A stretch of 64,000 nt of DNA from DATAUD01 sp035511075 (GCA_035511075.1 DATKFW010000059.1:120583-184582); one strand, 5' to 3'; shown: positions 9,964-19,017, counted from the stretch's first letter. Notes: a model not told the origin generated them from the sequence alone. Numbers and translations: made by a program.

Positions 9964-11325
9964 TTAGCCAAGGCCGATTTTCTTGCGCTTTCGATACAGG
10001 GTGGCCTGATCGATGCCGAGAATCTGGGAGGCTTCGGTCAATCGCGGCGCGCGTTCCAGCACGCGGCGAATGTGAACTTCCTCCAGCTTTTCCAAGGAGA
10101 CCAGAGCCCCCGCCTGGATCTCGTCGCAGCCGGCGGCGCGGGCGGAGTCCAGAGAGCTCAAATCTGCCGGAAGGTCCCGCGGAACGATCGTGCTACCGGC
10201 CGACAGGATGACGGCGCGTTCGACGGCATTACAAAGCTCTCGCAAATTGCCGGGCCAGGAGTGACGGCGAATGCAAGCCAAAGCCTCCGGGGAAAAGCCA
10301 TCCATGTTTCGTCCACACTGGAGCGCGAAATGACGAAGAAAATGCGCCGCCAGCGGTTCCAAATCCTCCGGCCGCAAACGCAATGGGGGGACTTCGACTG
10401 TGATGACATTGAGGCGGAAAAATAGGTCTTCGCGAAAGGCGCCGGCGGCCACGCGATCCTTGAGATTGCGATTGGTCGCGGCAATGACCCGGACATTGGC
10501 CGTGTGAACCGCATTGTCGCCGAGTCGCTCGTATTCGCGCTCTTGCAGCAAGCGCAGGAGCTTGGGCTGTATCTCCAGAGGCAGATCGCCGATTTCATCC
10601 AGGAAAAGCGTCCCCCCATCGGCTGCCTTGACCTTTCCCCAATGATCCTTGACCGCTCCAGTAAACGCGCCGCGAACATGGCCGAAGAGTTCGCTTTCCA
10701 GCAGTTCCTTTGACAGACTCGGACAACTCACAGTAACGAACGGTTTATCGGCCAGATGGCTGTTTTGGTGGAGGGCGCGGGCGGCGACGCTTTTGCCGGT
10801 GCCGCTTTCGCCGAGGATGAGAATGGAAGCGGGCGTTTTTGCGGCGCGCGCCAGGATGCCCAGGGCTTCGCGCATCGCCGGCGTCGCGAAATCGAAAACA
10901 GGCTCCAGCGATCGTGTCTTGGAGTCGGTGACTTCGCGTTCCAGACTCTCAATTTTTTGGCCCATTTGGCGAAGCCGCTGCAAACGCGCCAGGACGGCCA
11001 GAAACTGCTCCCGGTGGAATGGTTTTTCCAGGAAGTCCACAGCGCCCAGGCGCATTGCTTCCACTGCGGTCTTGACGTTCCCTTCGGCGGTGAACATGAC
11101 AACGGCAATGCGCGGATTCTGCTCCTGAATCCGTGGAAGCAGATCCAATCCGTTTTCGCCGTTGAGATGAACGTCCAGAAGGACCGCCTCAAATTTTTCA
11201 TGTTTCAAGAGCGCGAGGCCTTCCTCACCCGAGGCCGCGCCCTCGGCGTAATGCCCCGCCCCTTCAATGACCAGCGTGGTGGCGTCGCGAAATGTCTTGT
11301 CGTCGTCGATGATCAGGAAGTCCAT
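9964..11325 (-). CDS. Sigma-54-dependent response regulator (NtrC family)
   Basis: This is a 453-residue three-domain regulator. The receiver domain (1-115) has the acidic pocket IIDDD, phospho-acceptor Asp51 (AVLLDVHLNGENG) and Lys101 (EKPF). The AAA+ domain (about 145-370) carries Walker A GESGTGKS (172-179), a complete GAFTGA loop (219-224) for contacting sigma-54, and Walker B GGTLFLDEIG. The C-terminal HTH (about 425-450, LTEASQILGIDQATLYRKRK) is of the Fis type. It is the last gene of a three-gene minus-strand operon, starting one base after the stop of the tandem-REC kinase, which with the hybrid kinase is its likely phosphate donor. Its target promoters were not identified. Confidence 0.95.
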   Translation of the reverse strand: MDFLIIDDDKTFRDATTLVIEGAGHYAEGAASGEEGLALLKHEKFEAVLLDVHLNGENGLDLLPRIQEQNPRIAVVMFTAEGNVKTAVEAMRLGAVDFLEKPFHREQFLAVLARLQRLRQMGQKIESLEREVTDSKTRSLEPVFDFATPAMREALGILARAAKTPASILILGESGTGKSVAARALHQNSHLADKPFVTVSCPSLSKELLESELFGHVRGAFTGAVKDHWGKVKAADGGTLFLDEIGDLPLEIQPKLLRLLQEREYERLGDNAVHTANVRVIAATNRNLKDRVAAGAFREDLFFRLNVITVEVPPLRLRPEDLEPLAAHFLRHFALQCGRNMDGFSPEALACIRRHSWPGNLRELCNAVERAVILSAGSTIVPRDLPADLSSLDSARAAGCDEIQAGALVSLEKLEEVHIRRVLERAPRLTEASQILGIDQATLYRKRKKIGLG

Positions 11326-11326
11326 G

Positions 11327-13114
11327 TCAGTATTGGGGGAGGCCTGCCCGGGCGCGGGGAAGACCGATGGTAAAAACGGCGCCCTGGCCCGGCGCGGATT
11401 GGCAAGTCACGTCTCCGTTCATGGCCTCAGTGAGCTTGCGGACGATGCTCAGGCCCAGGCCGGTGGAGGGTTCGCCGCCAGTAGGCCGGGCGGAAAGGCG
11501 TCCGAACCGGCGAAACATGCGCGCGTTGTCCTCGGCGGTGAAGCCGGGCCCCTGATCGGCAATGCGGCACTGGACCTGGCAGCCGGTGGATTGCACGGAA
11601 AGCCGGACGACGGTTTTTGCCGGGGAAAACTTGACGGCATTGGAGACGAGATTGTCAAGCACTCGGTCGATCGCCTGTTTGTCGGCAAGCACGAGGTCGT
11701 CGTCGGCTGCCGGCGGTGGGTCCAGCAGGAGGCGCACGCCCTTGACCCTCGCCGGTTCAGCATAGCGCTTGACCGTTCGCTTCACCGCCTGGCAGAAACT
11801 CAGCGGTGCCGGATGCAATGCCAGGTTCTTCCCATCGGCGGCGAGATCGAGGAATCCTGTGACGAAGTCCAGTAGTTGCGCGCTGGAGCGGAAGATATTA
11901 TCGATCAACTGCTCGACGCGCTGATCCTCGAGTCCGCATGCCTGTTCGCGCAACGAACGGGCGTTCCGACACATGGTTTCCAGTTGCTTCTTGAAATCAT
12001 CGGTCAGCGAGGCCAGCAATAGATCCCGGGTCTGCACGAGGCGGCCCAGCCGGTCCTGGGTAAATTTCAAAGACAGGTGAGTTTGGACCCGTAACACCAA
12101 TTCCTCCAGGTTGAACGGTTTTGTCAGATAATCGACTGCTCCGGCCTCCAGCGCCCGCACAATGAAACCCTTGTCGCCCACCGAGGAAAGAAAGATCACC
12201 GGGCAGTCCCTGCCTTGAGGCGTCGCGCGAAGGCGGCGGCAGGTTTCGAAGCCGTCGATTCCGGGCATGAGAAGATCCAGGAGAATAAGGTCCGGCTCCT
12301 TAAGCTTTACCCGTTTGACGGCGGTGACACCGTCGGTTGCAGGAATGATTTCATGGCCCAACCGGCCCAGCGTGGCTCCCAGCAATTGGATGTTTTCGGG
12401 CTGGTCGTCGGCCACAAGGATGCGCGCGGCGCGGGCGGGCTCTGCGTTGCCGTCGGCGGAGTCCGTCGCGTTAGCCGTCGCCAGAAATCGTTTCACGAAC
12501 AACAACAGAAGGCCGCTGGCGTCAAAGATGTCCGCGGCGAGCTTGTGAGGCGACGGGTCGTCCATTTGCGCGAGACGGTCCCGCGCCAAATCCGCGCTCA
12601 AATTGATTCCGCCCAAGAGGCTCTTCAAATCGTGCGTGAGCATTCCGAGAAGTTCGTTCTTTTCCAGCAATAATTGTCGCAGATCGTCGCGGGCGGATTT
12701 GAGGGATAATTGTGTGATCACGCGACGGAGCAGTTCGCCGGAGTTGAACGGTTTGGTGATGTAATCGACCCCTCCCGCCGCCAGGGCGCGGACGATCATT
12801 TCCTTGTCATCGACGGCGGAGATAAAAATGACGGGAATCCTGCTGCCTTCGGCTGTCTTGCGAAGCCGGCGGCAGACCTCGCACCCGTCCATGCCAGGCA
12901 TGATCAAGTCAAGGAGAACCAAGTCCGGAGCGCAGTTTGAGGCTCGATCCAGCGCCTGGGGACCGTCCAGCGCGGGAATGATTTCATGTCCCAACCCCCC
13001 CAGAAGCGAGCCGATCTTCTGGATGTTGGTCCATTGATCGTCCACCACGAGAATGCGCCGGCGCTTCTCCGAATCCGGAGCGGGCCGTTGGCAGCGTTGC
13101 AACGAGGCGGTCAT
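11327..13114 (-). CDS. Tandem-receiver histidine kinase-like protein (REC-HisKA-REC-HisKA*-HATPase)
   Basis: I start this gene at the ATG at 13114, one base after the stop of the upstream kinase; an ORF extension to 13234 lies inside that kinase. The 595-residue product is soluble. REC1 spans about 20-140 (VVDD, Asp69, Lys121). A dimerisation-like helix carries an intact His161 (MLTHDLKSLLGG) but has no ATPase domain after it. REC2 spans about 230-350 (Asp280, Lys332). A second dimerisation-like helix follows, where the His is replaced by Asp372 (SLTDDFKKQ), and then a full HATPase domain with N-box Asn492, DQGPG (520-524) and GLGLSIV (552-558). The layout looks like an internal duplication that kept His in one half and the ATPase in the other. 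It probably relays signals from the hybrid kinase to the NtrC-type regulator. Confidence 0.9.
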   Translation of the reverse strand: MTASLQRCQRPAPDSEKRRRILVVDDQWTNIQKIGSLLGGLGHEIIPALDGPQALDRASNCAPDLVLLDLIMPGMDGCEVCRRLRKTAEGSRIPVIFISAVDDKEMIVRALAAGGVDYITKPFNSGELLRRVITQLSLKSARDDLRQLLLEKNELLGMLTHDLKSLLGGINLSADLARDRLAQMDDPSPHKLAADIFDASGLLLLFVKRFLATANATDSADGNAEPARAARILVADDQPENIQLLGATLGRLGHEIIPATDGVTAVKRVKLKEPDLILLDLLMPGIDGFETCRRLRATPQGRDCPVIFLSSVGDKGFIVRALEAGAVDYLTKPFNLEELVLRVQTHLSLKFTQDRLGRLVQTRDLLLASLTDDFKKQLETMCRNARSLREQACGLEDQRVEQLIDNIFRSSAQLLDFVTGFLDLAADGKNLALHPAPLSFCQAVKRTVKRYAEPARVKGVRLLLDPPPAADDDLVLADKQAIDRVLDNLVSNAVKFSPAKTVVRLSVQSTGCQVQCRIADQGPGFTAEDNARMFRRFGRLSARPTGGEPSTGLGLSIVRKLTEAMNGDVTCQSAPGQGAVFTIGLPRARAGLPQY

Positions 13115-13115
13115 T

Positions 13116-15365
13116 TTAAGGGGCCGTGGCGGCTTGACGATGCAGTTCACCGGCCAGATTGGAAAAGTTGAGCAGCGCGTTTTCCAAATCGACCACCGCG
13201 TAACTTTCGGCGTGGCGCCGGAGCGTCCGCGCATACGTCACCAGCGGCTGGCAACTCCAGCGCCTGCCCAGCAGGTCGAGCTTGGAGGCGAAGGCTTTGC
13301 TTTCGTTGATCGCGGCGCTGTCCCGGACTGAAGGCCATTCCGCGTCCATAAGGCGCCTCACTTCCACCAGGACTTCCTGGGGAACGCAGGCGGCGGGCGG
13401 GCGGCTCATCGCGGGCGCGGTGACAGCGGTGGAGGCCGGGATCCCCACCATCGGCGGCAGGAACCGCGCCAGCGCGTTCAAGATGTCCTGGCGTGAAAAC
13501 GGTTTGCGCACATAACCGCCGAATTTTGAATTCACCGCGTTATCGTCCGTGCTCAAAGCGGAAGCGGTGATCGCAATGACGGGGGTCGATTCCAATCCTG
13601 GAATCGTTCTGACCGTGTCAAGCACAGCGCAGCCATCCATATCCGGCATCCGGATATCCAGCAGGATGATGTCCGGCCGCAGTTGACGGGCCATTTCGAC
13701 CGCCTGCCGGCCGGAGTCGGCCAGGAAGAGGCGATGATGGGAGGCGCAAAACATGGCGCCAAGAAGCTCGCGGTTGGCCTGGTTGTCATCGACGCCGAGC
13801 AAGACCGCGGGGCGAAGTACGTTGAAATCCGTCTCCGTCCGCACCCTGGATTGCTCTATCGCGGGCTGGCGCGCCGAGACGCGAATGTCCGGAAATCGCA
13901 GGTGAAATGTCGAACCATGTCCCGGGATGCTGTTGGCGGTGACGGAGCCTTTCATCACTTCGGTCAAACGTTTGACGATGGATAACCCGAGGCCGGCTCC
14001 CTCGTTCTCTTTGTCGCGATGCGCCCCCGCCTGGACAAAGGGCTTGAAGATTGACTCCAGGCAGTCCAGCGGGATGCCGACGCCGGTATCCTCGACTTCG
14101 ATGATCAGGGCAACGCGTCCATGCGCGTTCTGAGCTTCCGAACGGATGCGCGTCTCGATGCCGCCGTGATCGGTGAACTTGATGGCATTGCCCACGAGGT
14201 TAACCAGAATCTGACGCAGACGAATGCGGTCCAGCAAGAGCGCGTGCGGGACGTCCTCGGCCACCTTAAATGACATCCATAGACCCTTCCTGGCAGCCGA
14301 CTCAGAAAAGACACTCCGAACGAAATTGCAGACCTCGCGAGGATCGATTGGCTCGGGGCGCAATTCCAACATGCCGGCCTCGATTTTGGACATGTCCAGC
14401 ATGTCATTGATCAATTGAAGGAGGGAGGAGGCGCTGCGGCGGATGGATTGGAGATAGTCCAGATGCCGGAACTCGGGCAACTGCCCTTCCAATAATTCGC
14501 TGAATCCCAGAATGGCGTTCATCGGCGTGCGGATTTCGTGGCTCATGTTGGCCAGGAACGCGGTCTTTTCCTGGCTGCGGCGCTCGGCCTGGAGGCGGGC
14601 CTCGATGAGTTCGCGCTCGCGTTCCTGATGTTTGACAGTCAGCCGCGAAAGCGCGAACGCCAGGATTCCCGCGCCGATGCCCAGAATGCCCGCGGCCAGG
14701 CCCGTCAGGCTCGCCCGTTTGAGTTGAATGCGGGTGCTCCTGTCGTGATCGGAGACGAGATGGTCAGCTTGTTCACTGCTGATGGCGTCGGCATTCCTGC
14801 GAATGGCGTCCAACAGGGCCTGACCTTCGCCTCCGGCAACAATCGCGGCGGCGGCGGCCTTTCCCTGTGTCTGACAAACGTTGACGACGCGCCGCTGGTA
14901 ATCGAGGCTCGCCTCCGCCTGTCCGCGCAAATCCATCACGCGCCTGAGCAACACGGGTTGGTTATGCGCAAGGGCGGCCAATTGTACGAATTGGGCCGGC
15001 AGACTCCTGGAGGTTGCTTGCAACGATTGCAGGAATTGCCGGCCACCTGTGATGACAAAGGCGCCCTGGCTGCTGTCGGCTTCCACCAGCAGGTTATAGA
15101 TGGCTTCCAGCTTCATGCGGATGGCGACGGTTTGGCTGGCGGTGTTCAATTGATCGGAGAATTGGACCCATATCGTCGTCGCCAGCACCACGCTGGCAAT
15201 CGAGAGCGTCAGCCAGACCGCAACCACGGTTTCAGCAAATTGCCCGTTGTGGTGGCCGACGGCGAATCTGCGCGCAGCGAGCCACACGCCCTTGAGCCAG
15301 GCCGCATGGGTTGTGATGGCCGGACCAGCGGCTTCTGGATGAGAGTTTTTCAAATCCCACGGCAT
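13116..15365 (-). CDS. CHASE3-type hybrid sensor histidine kinase
   Basis: This is a 749-residue membrane kinase read from the ATG at 15365; a TTG four codons upstream is the alternative. A first helix (about 46-66) and a second (about 218-239) flank a helical extracytoplasmic region that resembles CHASE3. HisKA has His276 in FLANMSHEIRTPMNAILGFS. The HATPase has VNLVGNAIKF, VEDTGVGIP and AGLGLSIVKRL. A receiver (about 520-635) holds Asp570 in IILLDIRMPDMDG and Lys621. The last 90 residues are helical and might be a degenerate phosphotransfer module: HAESYAVVDLENALLNFSNL has a His720 but not a classical HPt motif. It heads the three-gene operon and is transcribed divergently from pqiA across a short region with a palindrome. 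The sensed signal is unknown. Confidence 0.93.
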   Translation of the reverse strand: MPWDLKNSHPEAAGPAITTHAAWLKGVWLAARRFAVGHHNGQFAETVVAVWLTLSIASVVLATTIWVQFSDQLNTASQTVAIRMKLEAIYNLLVEADSSQGAFVITGGRQFLQSLQATSRSLPAQFVQLAALAHNQPVLLRRVMDLRGQAEASLDYQRRVVNVCQTQGKAAAAAIVAGGEGQALLDAIRRNADAISSEQADHLVSDHDRSTRIQLKRASLTGLAAGILGIGAGILAFALSRLTVKHQERERELIEARLQAERRSQEKTAFLANMSHEIRTPMNAILGFSELLEGQLPEFRHLDYLQSIRRSASSLLQLINDMLDMSKIEAGMLELRPEPIDPREVCNFVRSVFSESAARKGLWMSFKVAEDVPHALLLDRIRLRQILVNLVGNAIKFTDHGGIETRIRSEAQNAHGRVALIIEVEDTGVGIPLDCLESIFKPFVQAGAHRDKENEGAGLGLSIVKRLTEVMKGSVTANSIPGHGSTFHLRFPDIRVSARQPAIEQSRVRTETDFNVLRPAVLLGVDDNQANRELLGAMFCASHHRLFLADSGRQAVEMARQLRPDIILLDIRMPDMDGCAVLDTVRTIPGLESTPVIAITASALSTDDNAVNSKFGGYVRKPFSRQDILNALARFLPPMVGIPASTAVTAPAMSRPPAACVPQEVLVEVRRLMDAEWPSVRDSAAINESKAFASKLDLLGRRWSCQPLVTYARTLRRHAESYAVVDLENALLNFSNLAGELHRQAATAP

Positions 15366-15401
15366 TACTGCCGTCAAAATAAAGCACGAGACCCTTGCAT
15401 T

Positions 15402-15423
15402 GTATTGGGTGAATACCTAATAC
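15402..15423. promoter_or_regulatory. Imperfect 22-bp palindrome, candidate operator
   Basis: GTATTGGGT, a GAAT spacer and ACCTAATAC form an inverted repeat with nine-base arms and one mismatch. It lies in the 114-base gap between the divergent hybrid-kinase and pqiA genes, and just downstream of TTGCAT (15395-15400), a possible -35. A dimeric regulator could bind here; which one is unknown. Confidence 0.4.
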
Positions 15424-15479
15424 GGTGGTCATGTTAACACCCCATTGTCCGACCCTTTGGAAGATTCAACAATGGTGCG

Positions 15480-16112
15480 ATGGACAGAGACCCGATGGGG
15501 GCAGATTCACTGGTCGCCTGCGAGACGTGCGGCCTGGTGCAGGAGGTGGGGGAGGTGCCGAAAGGATCGGTCGCCTATTGCGCTCGTTGCGATTCCCACC
15601 TGATTCACCGTCGGCCCAATACCCGTCTGCGCACGTTCACGTTTTCGCTTGCGGCGCTGATTCTGTATTTTCCGTCCAACTTGTACCCGATTGTCACCGC
15701 GGAGTATCATGGCATCCACTCGCAAACGACGATCCTCCAGGGCATTAGGACGTTATTTCAAGACCGGCAATATTTTATCGCGTGCCTGGTTTTGTGCACC
15801 AGTATTTTGTCCCCCGCGTTTAAGATCGTCGGTCTTCTGTTTCTCTCTACGACAATTGAGTGGCCGCGGTGGAAAAAGGCGCGCACATGGATTTACCGGG
15901 TCATTCGCGTAATCGATCCCTGGAACATGCTGGAGGTTTTCCTGTTGGCCATTTGCGTTGCGATGATCGAGATGGGGCAAGTCGCGTCAGTGCATCCCGG
16001 CCGCGGCGTGTTCTCTTTTACGGCGGTGGTGGCGTTGACCTTGCTGGCCACGTTAAGTTTTGACTCCCGTGTCTTGTGGGATTCCCCGGAGGAGAAAAAA
16101 CGGTATGAATAG
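15480..16112 (+). CDS. pqiA: PqiA-family membrane protein
   Basis: This is a 210-residue inner-membrane protein of the paraquat-inducible protein A family, about half the length of E. coli PqiA, so it is a single-module version. The N-terminus has a zinc-ribbon-like pair of Cys motifs, CETC (14-17) and CARC (34-37). Four hydrophobic segments follow, with family signatures FSLAALILYFPSNLYPIVT and WNMLEVFLLAICVAMIEMGQ. PqiA-type proteins partner MCE-domain proteins in lipid transport across the periplasm. Here the MCE gene begins 8 bases before this stop, so the two are translationally coupled. A PqiC-like lipoprotein gene is not visible. An internal ATG at 15495 is an alternative start. Confidence 0.92.
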   Translation: MDRDPMGADSLVACETCGLVQEVGEVPKGSVAYCARCDSHLIHRRPNTRLRTFTFSLAALILYFPSNLYPIVTAEYHGIHSQTTILQGIRTLFQDRQYFIACLVLCTSILSPAFKIVGLLFLSTTIEWPRWKKARTWIYRVIRVIDPWNMLEVFLLAICVAMIEMGQVASVHPGRGVFSFTAVVALTLLATLSFDSRVLWDSPEEKKRYE

Positions 16113-17034
16113 ACTGGTTGCGGAGAGATCGCCACCCAGGGCGGTCATTAAGAAAGGGCGCCCCGCATGGCTGCTCTGGCTGATTCCCGCTGGGGCGGCG
16201 GCGCTTTGCTTGTGGTTCCTTTACCGCGACTATATTGCCACCGGTCCGCTCATCACGATTTATTTTCAAAACGTCAACGGATTGCAGGAGGGGAACACGC
16301 AGGTCCAATTCCGCGGTTGCCAGATAGGCGAGGTCAAGACGTTGACCCTGGCTCCCGACCTGCGACAAGTCAAAGTCACCACGCGCCTGGCCGGTTTCGC
16401 CAAAAACCTGGCCCGTACCGGTTCGCTCTTTTGGATCGTGCGGCCGGAGCTCAAAGTGGGAACGATCAGCGGCTTGCAGACCATTGTATCGGGGGAATAC
16501 ATCAACGTGCAACCGGGCGATGGCCCGCCGACCAATGTCTTTACCGGCGTGGAACAGCAGCCTTTGGATAAGGAACCCGGCGCGCTTTCCATCATCGTGC
16601 GCGGCAACGCCCTCAATTCCGTGCAGGAAAAGTCGACGGTTTATTATCGCAGCCTGGCGGTCGGGGAGGTTACAGGCTACCAACTTGCTTCGGATGGTCG
16701 CGCGGTCCTGATTCGTGCGCGCGTGAGAAAGGAGTACGCGCCTTTGGTGCGGGAGAATTCAATATTTTGGAACGCGGGCGGGCTGGATCTTCACGTCGGC
16801 CTGTTCAAAGGCGCTGAAATCAGCGCCATCTCCGCGCAATCGCTGGTGAGTGGTGGAATTGAATTTGCGACGCCAACGGCTCCCGGCGCGGCGGCCACCA
16901 ACGGCGCGGTGTTCGAGCTAAATGAAAAGGCGAAGGACGAGTGGAAAAACTGGGAGCCCTCCATTCCGCTGCATCTGGAGAAGCAAGCTCCTGCCACGGA
17001 AACGCTGCCCAATTCCGAACCGGAGCTAAAATGA
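16105..17034 (+). CDS. MCE-domain protein, PqiB-like (two MCE modules)
   Basis: The start is the ATG at 16105, overlapping the pqiA stop by 8 bases. One N-terminal membrane helix (about 21-40, AWLLWLIPAGAAALCLWFLY) anchors the protein in the inner membrane. Two MCE (MlaD-type) modules project into the periplasm. The first is about 47-135, with VNGLQEGNTQVQFRGCQIGE; the second is about 160-250, with LNSVQEKSTVYYRSLAVGEV. E. coli PqiB has three modules and a long C-terminal helix, so this 309-residue form is reduced. The last 50 residues are charged and low in complexity. Together with PqiA it probably makes a small lipid-transfer assembly between the membranes. The divergently transcribed two-component genes may respond to envelope stress, but nothing here proves it. 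Confidence 0.9.
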   Translation: MNRLVAERSPPRAVIKKGRPAWLLWLIPAGAAALCLWFLYRDYIATGPLITIYFQNVNGLQEGNTQVQFRGCQIGEVKTLTLAPDLRQVKVTTRLAGFAKNLARTGSLFWIVRPELKVGTISGLQTIVSGEYINVQPGDGPPTNVFTGVEQQPLDKEPGALSIIVRGNALNSVQEKSTVYYRSLAVGEVTGYQLASDGRAVLIRARVRKEYAPLVRENSIFWNAGGLDLHVGLFKGAEISAISAQSLVSGGIEFATPTAPGAAATNGAVFELNEKAKDEWKNWEPSIPLHLEKQAPATETLPNSEPELK

Positions 17035-17175
17035 TTCTTACCGGCTGGAATAATCGCAAGAATCGGGGCGGAAACCCCATTTTTATCCAGCCCGAATTAG
17101 CTTATTTGGTAAGGCATGCAATACGGACCAAACACATTATTTTGCGATTCACGGAACCGAAACGACGATCTGGCC

Positions 17176-17640
17176 ATGGGTGTTTTCATCGCCTATGAGG
17201 ACGTTGCCGCTGGAAAGCGCGCCAAGGAGACCTGCGATGTTCTGGCTGAAGGGCTGGGGGGGGATTGGATCCTCGATACGCAGGTTGCCAGCTTCAAGGC
17301 TCTGCGCATCCCAAAGTTGCGCCACGTTGCCGCTGTGGAAGCGGCCAACTCAGACATCATCTTGATTTCCTGCCATGACAGAAAATTGCCCGCGGGGGTC
17401 AACCAATGGCTTCAATTGGGGCTGGCTCGGCGCGGCGGCCCAATGGCGCTGGTCGCCCTGTTCTCCTGCCCGCGCGCGGGAGCAAGCCATGCAATCACGG
17501 CAGAGACTTATTTGGCCGGAATGGCGACCCAGGGCCGGTTGCAGTTTTTCTCACGTTTCGATTCTGGGCCCGGGCAACGGCAATCGAATGGGCGATTCGC
17601 ATCCCGTCTGGGTCCAATTCGCAAGAGGACTTTGCTATGA
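17176..17640 (+). CDS. Conserved-looking hypothetical protein
   Basis: I chose the ATG at 17176 (MGVFIAYEDVAAGKRAKETC); the frame also has an ATG at 17116. The first 100 residues look like a globular alpha/beta domain: GVFIAYEDVAAG, HVAAVEAANSDIILISCH and VNQWLQLGL. The tail after residue 115 is Arg/Gly/Ser-rich and probably disordered. The ISCH strand and alternating pattern recall receiver-like or flavodoxin-like folds, but the acidic pocket of a receiver is absent. Its stop overlaps the next ATG by 4 bases, so it belongs to a coupled set with the 63-residue ORF and the alkaline-phosphatase-superfamily gene. I do not recognise the family and assign no function. Confidence 0.6.
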   Translation: MGVFIAYEDVAAGKRAKETCDVLAEGLGGDWILDTQVASFKALRIPKLRHVAAVEAANSDIILISCHDRKLPAGVNQWLQLGLARRGGPMALVALFSCPRAGASHAITAETYLAGMATQGRLQFFSRFDSGPGQRQSNGRFASRLGPIRKRTLL

Positions 17641-17828
17641 ACCTGCTCAAACAATTGGAGCACCGGCAGTCCGGAGGCGTTTTGCCAGAAGCACGCGGCC
17701 GGATCATCTTCGTGGATTGGCGGTGCGATGACTTCATCCCGGAGTCGATTGAGATTAAGGACGCGCCGAAGAACCAAACCGCCAGGACGCGGCCTCGCCG
17801 GCCAAAGGGTCCCATGGAGAATCCGTAA
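17637..17828 (+). CDS. Small hypothetical protein (63 aa)
   Basis: The ATG overlaps the preceding stop (ATGA at 17637-17640), and the stop lies one base before the GTG of the next gene. Position in a coupled string is the main evidence that it is real. The sequence, MNLLKQLEHRQSGGVLPEAR then IIFVDWRCDDFIPESIE, has one predicted beta strand and a basic, Pro-rich tail (RTRPRRPKGPMENP). No family is recognised. Confidence 0.45.
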   Translation: MNLLKQLEHRQSGGVLPEARGRIIFVDWRCDDFIPESIEIKDAPKNQTARTRPRRPKGPMENP

Positions 17829-17829
17829 T

Positions 17830-19017
17830 GTGAAAGCCCTGCTGCCGCTCTTTGTGTTTATCGACGCCTGCGGATGGGAGATAATCAAAGGTGACCCATT
17901 CCTGGGCGAACGCGCCGCCAATCGGAAGCGGCTGACGTCAGTCTTTGGCTACAGTTCGGCCTGTGTGCCATCGATTCTCTCTGGACGCTGGCCGGCGGAA
18001 CATCGCAATTGGAATTATTTCGTGTATGACCCCGATCACTCGCCGTTTAGTTCGCTTCGCCGGCTCTCATGGCTGCCGAAAGCAATCACGGAACGGCGGA
18101 TATTTCGCCGGCTCCTTTCCCGGCTGATGAAAACACGCCTCAATTTTCGAGGTTATTTCGATCTGTACAATATTCCGTTCGAACACATCTCGCTGTTCAC
18201 GTTCACAGAAAAAAAGAGCCCCTTAAGCCCCGGCGGCATGAACCGCGGCCCGAACATTTCTGATTTTCTCGAGGAGCGCCGCGTGCCGTACCACATCAGC
18301 GACCCGTCCCTCGGCGAATCGGCAAGCCTCGCCGCGCTGATCGCCGACGTGCGGGCCGAACGCATTGACTTCGCATTTCAATATTGGCCGGGCCTGGACG
18401 GTTTATTGCACGCCGTCGGCAACCAGTCGCCTGCCATACCGAGCAAATTGCGCCTGTACGAAAAGTGGATTGACGAACTTCTTGCGGCTGCCGGCGAACA
18501 TTATGAGGAAGTTCGACTTTACGTGTTCAGCGATCATGGGATGGCCAACTGCGATGAACTGCTCGACCTGCGGGCAATCGTGGGGGCGCTGCCGCTGCGG
18601 TTCGGCACGGACTACGCCGTGGTGTTTGATTCGACGATGGCGCGCTTCTGGTTTTTCAACGACCGCGCGCGCCAATTGATTTCGCAATCCTTGTCCACCG
18701 TGACGGCGGGGCGCATCATCGACGACGCGGAGTTGGCTTCCCTGGGCGCGTTATTTCCGGACCGTTACTTTGGCGAATTGATTTTTCTTGTAAAGGAAGG
18801 GGTCCTCATTGTTCCGAGCGACATGGGAGCGCATCCGATTCGAGGCATGCACGGTTATCATCCTTTGGAAAAGAACAGTTACGCGGCGCTGTGCACCAAC
18901 CAAAAGGACATTCCCAATGAAATCACCGCGATTCCCGACATGTTTCGGCTGATGACGCGCGACGCGGTGCTGGCCCACACGCGGAATGGAACCAGGCCGG
19001 AGGCCGTGGCGGCCTGA
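17830..19017 (+). CDS. Alkaline-phosphatase-superfamily (phosphodiesterase/sulfatase-like) protein
   Basis: The GTG at 17830 follows the previous stop by one base, which favours it over the far-upstream ATG of the same frame. The 395-residue product has no signal peptide. Superfamily features are a first strand ending in Asp (LFVFIDACGWEII), a nucleophile-region SVFGYSSACVPSILSGRWP with candidate Ser/Thr residues after the strand, a metal-site YVFSDHGM (about 230-237), and a late His (GMHGYHP). These match the type I phosphodiesterase/nucleotide pyrophosphatase branch. In a glycosyltransferase neighbourhood it could transfer or remove a phosphate-linked group on a glycan, but the substrate is not deducible. 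The next gene is 117 bases downstream. Confidence 0.8.
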   Translation: MKALLPLFVFIDACGWEIIKGDPFLGERAANRKRLTSVFGYSSACVPSILSGRWPAEHRNWNYFVYDPDHSPFSSLRRLSWLPKAITERRIFRRLLSRLMKTRLNFRGYFDLYNIPFEHISLFTFTEKKSPLSPGGMNRGPNISDFLEERRVPYHISDPSLGESASLAALIADVRAERIDFAFQYWPGLDGLLHAVGNQSPAIPSKLRLYEKWIDELLAAAGEHYEEVRLYVFSDHGMANCDELLDLRAIVGALPLRFGTDYAVVFDSTMARFWFFNDRARQLISQSLSTVTAGRIIDDAELASLGALFPDRYFGELIFLVKEGVLIVPSDMGAHPIRGMHGYHPLEKNSYAALCTNQKDIPNEITAIPDMFRLMTRDAVLAHTRNGTRPEAVAA

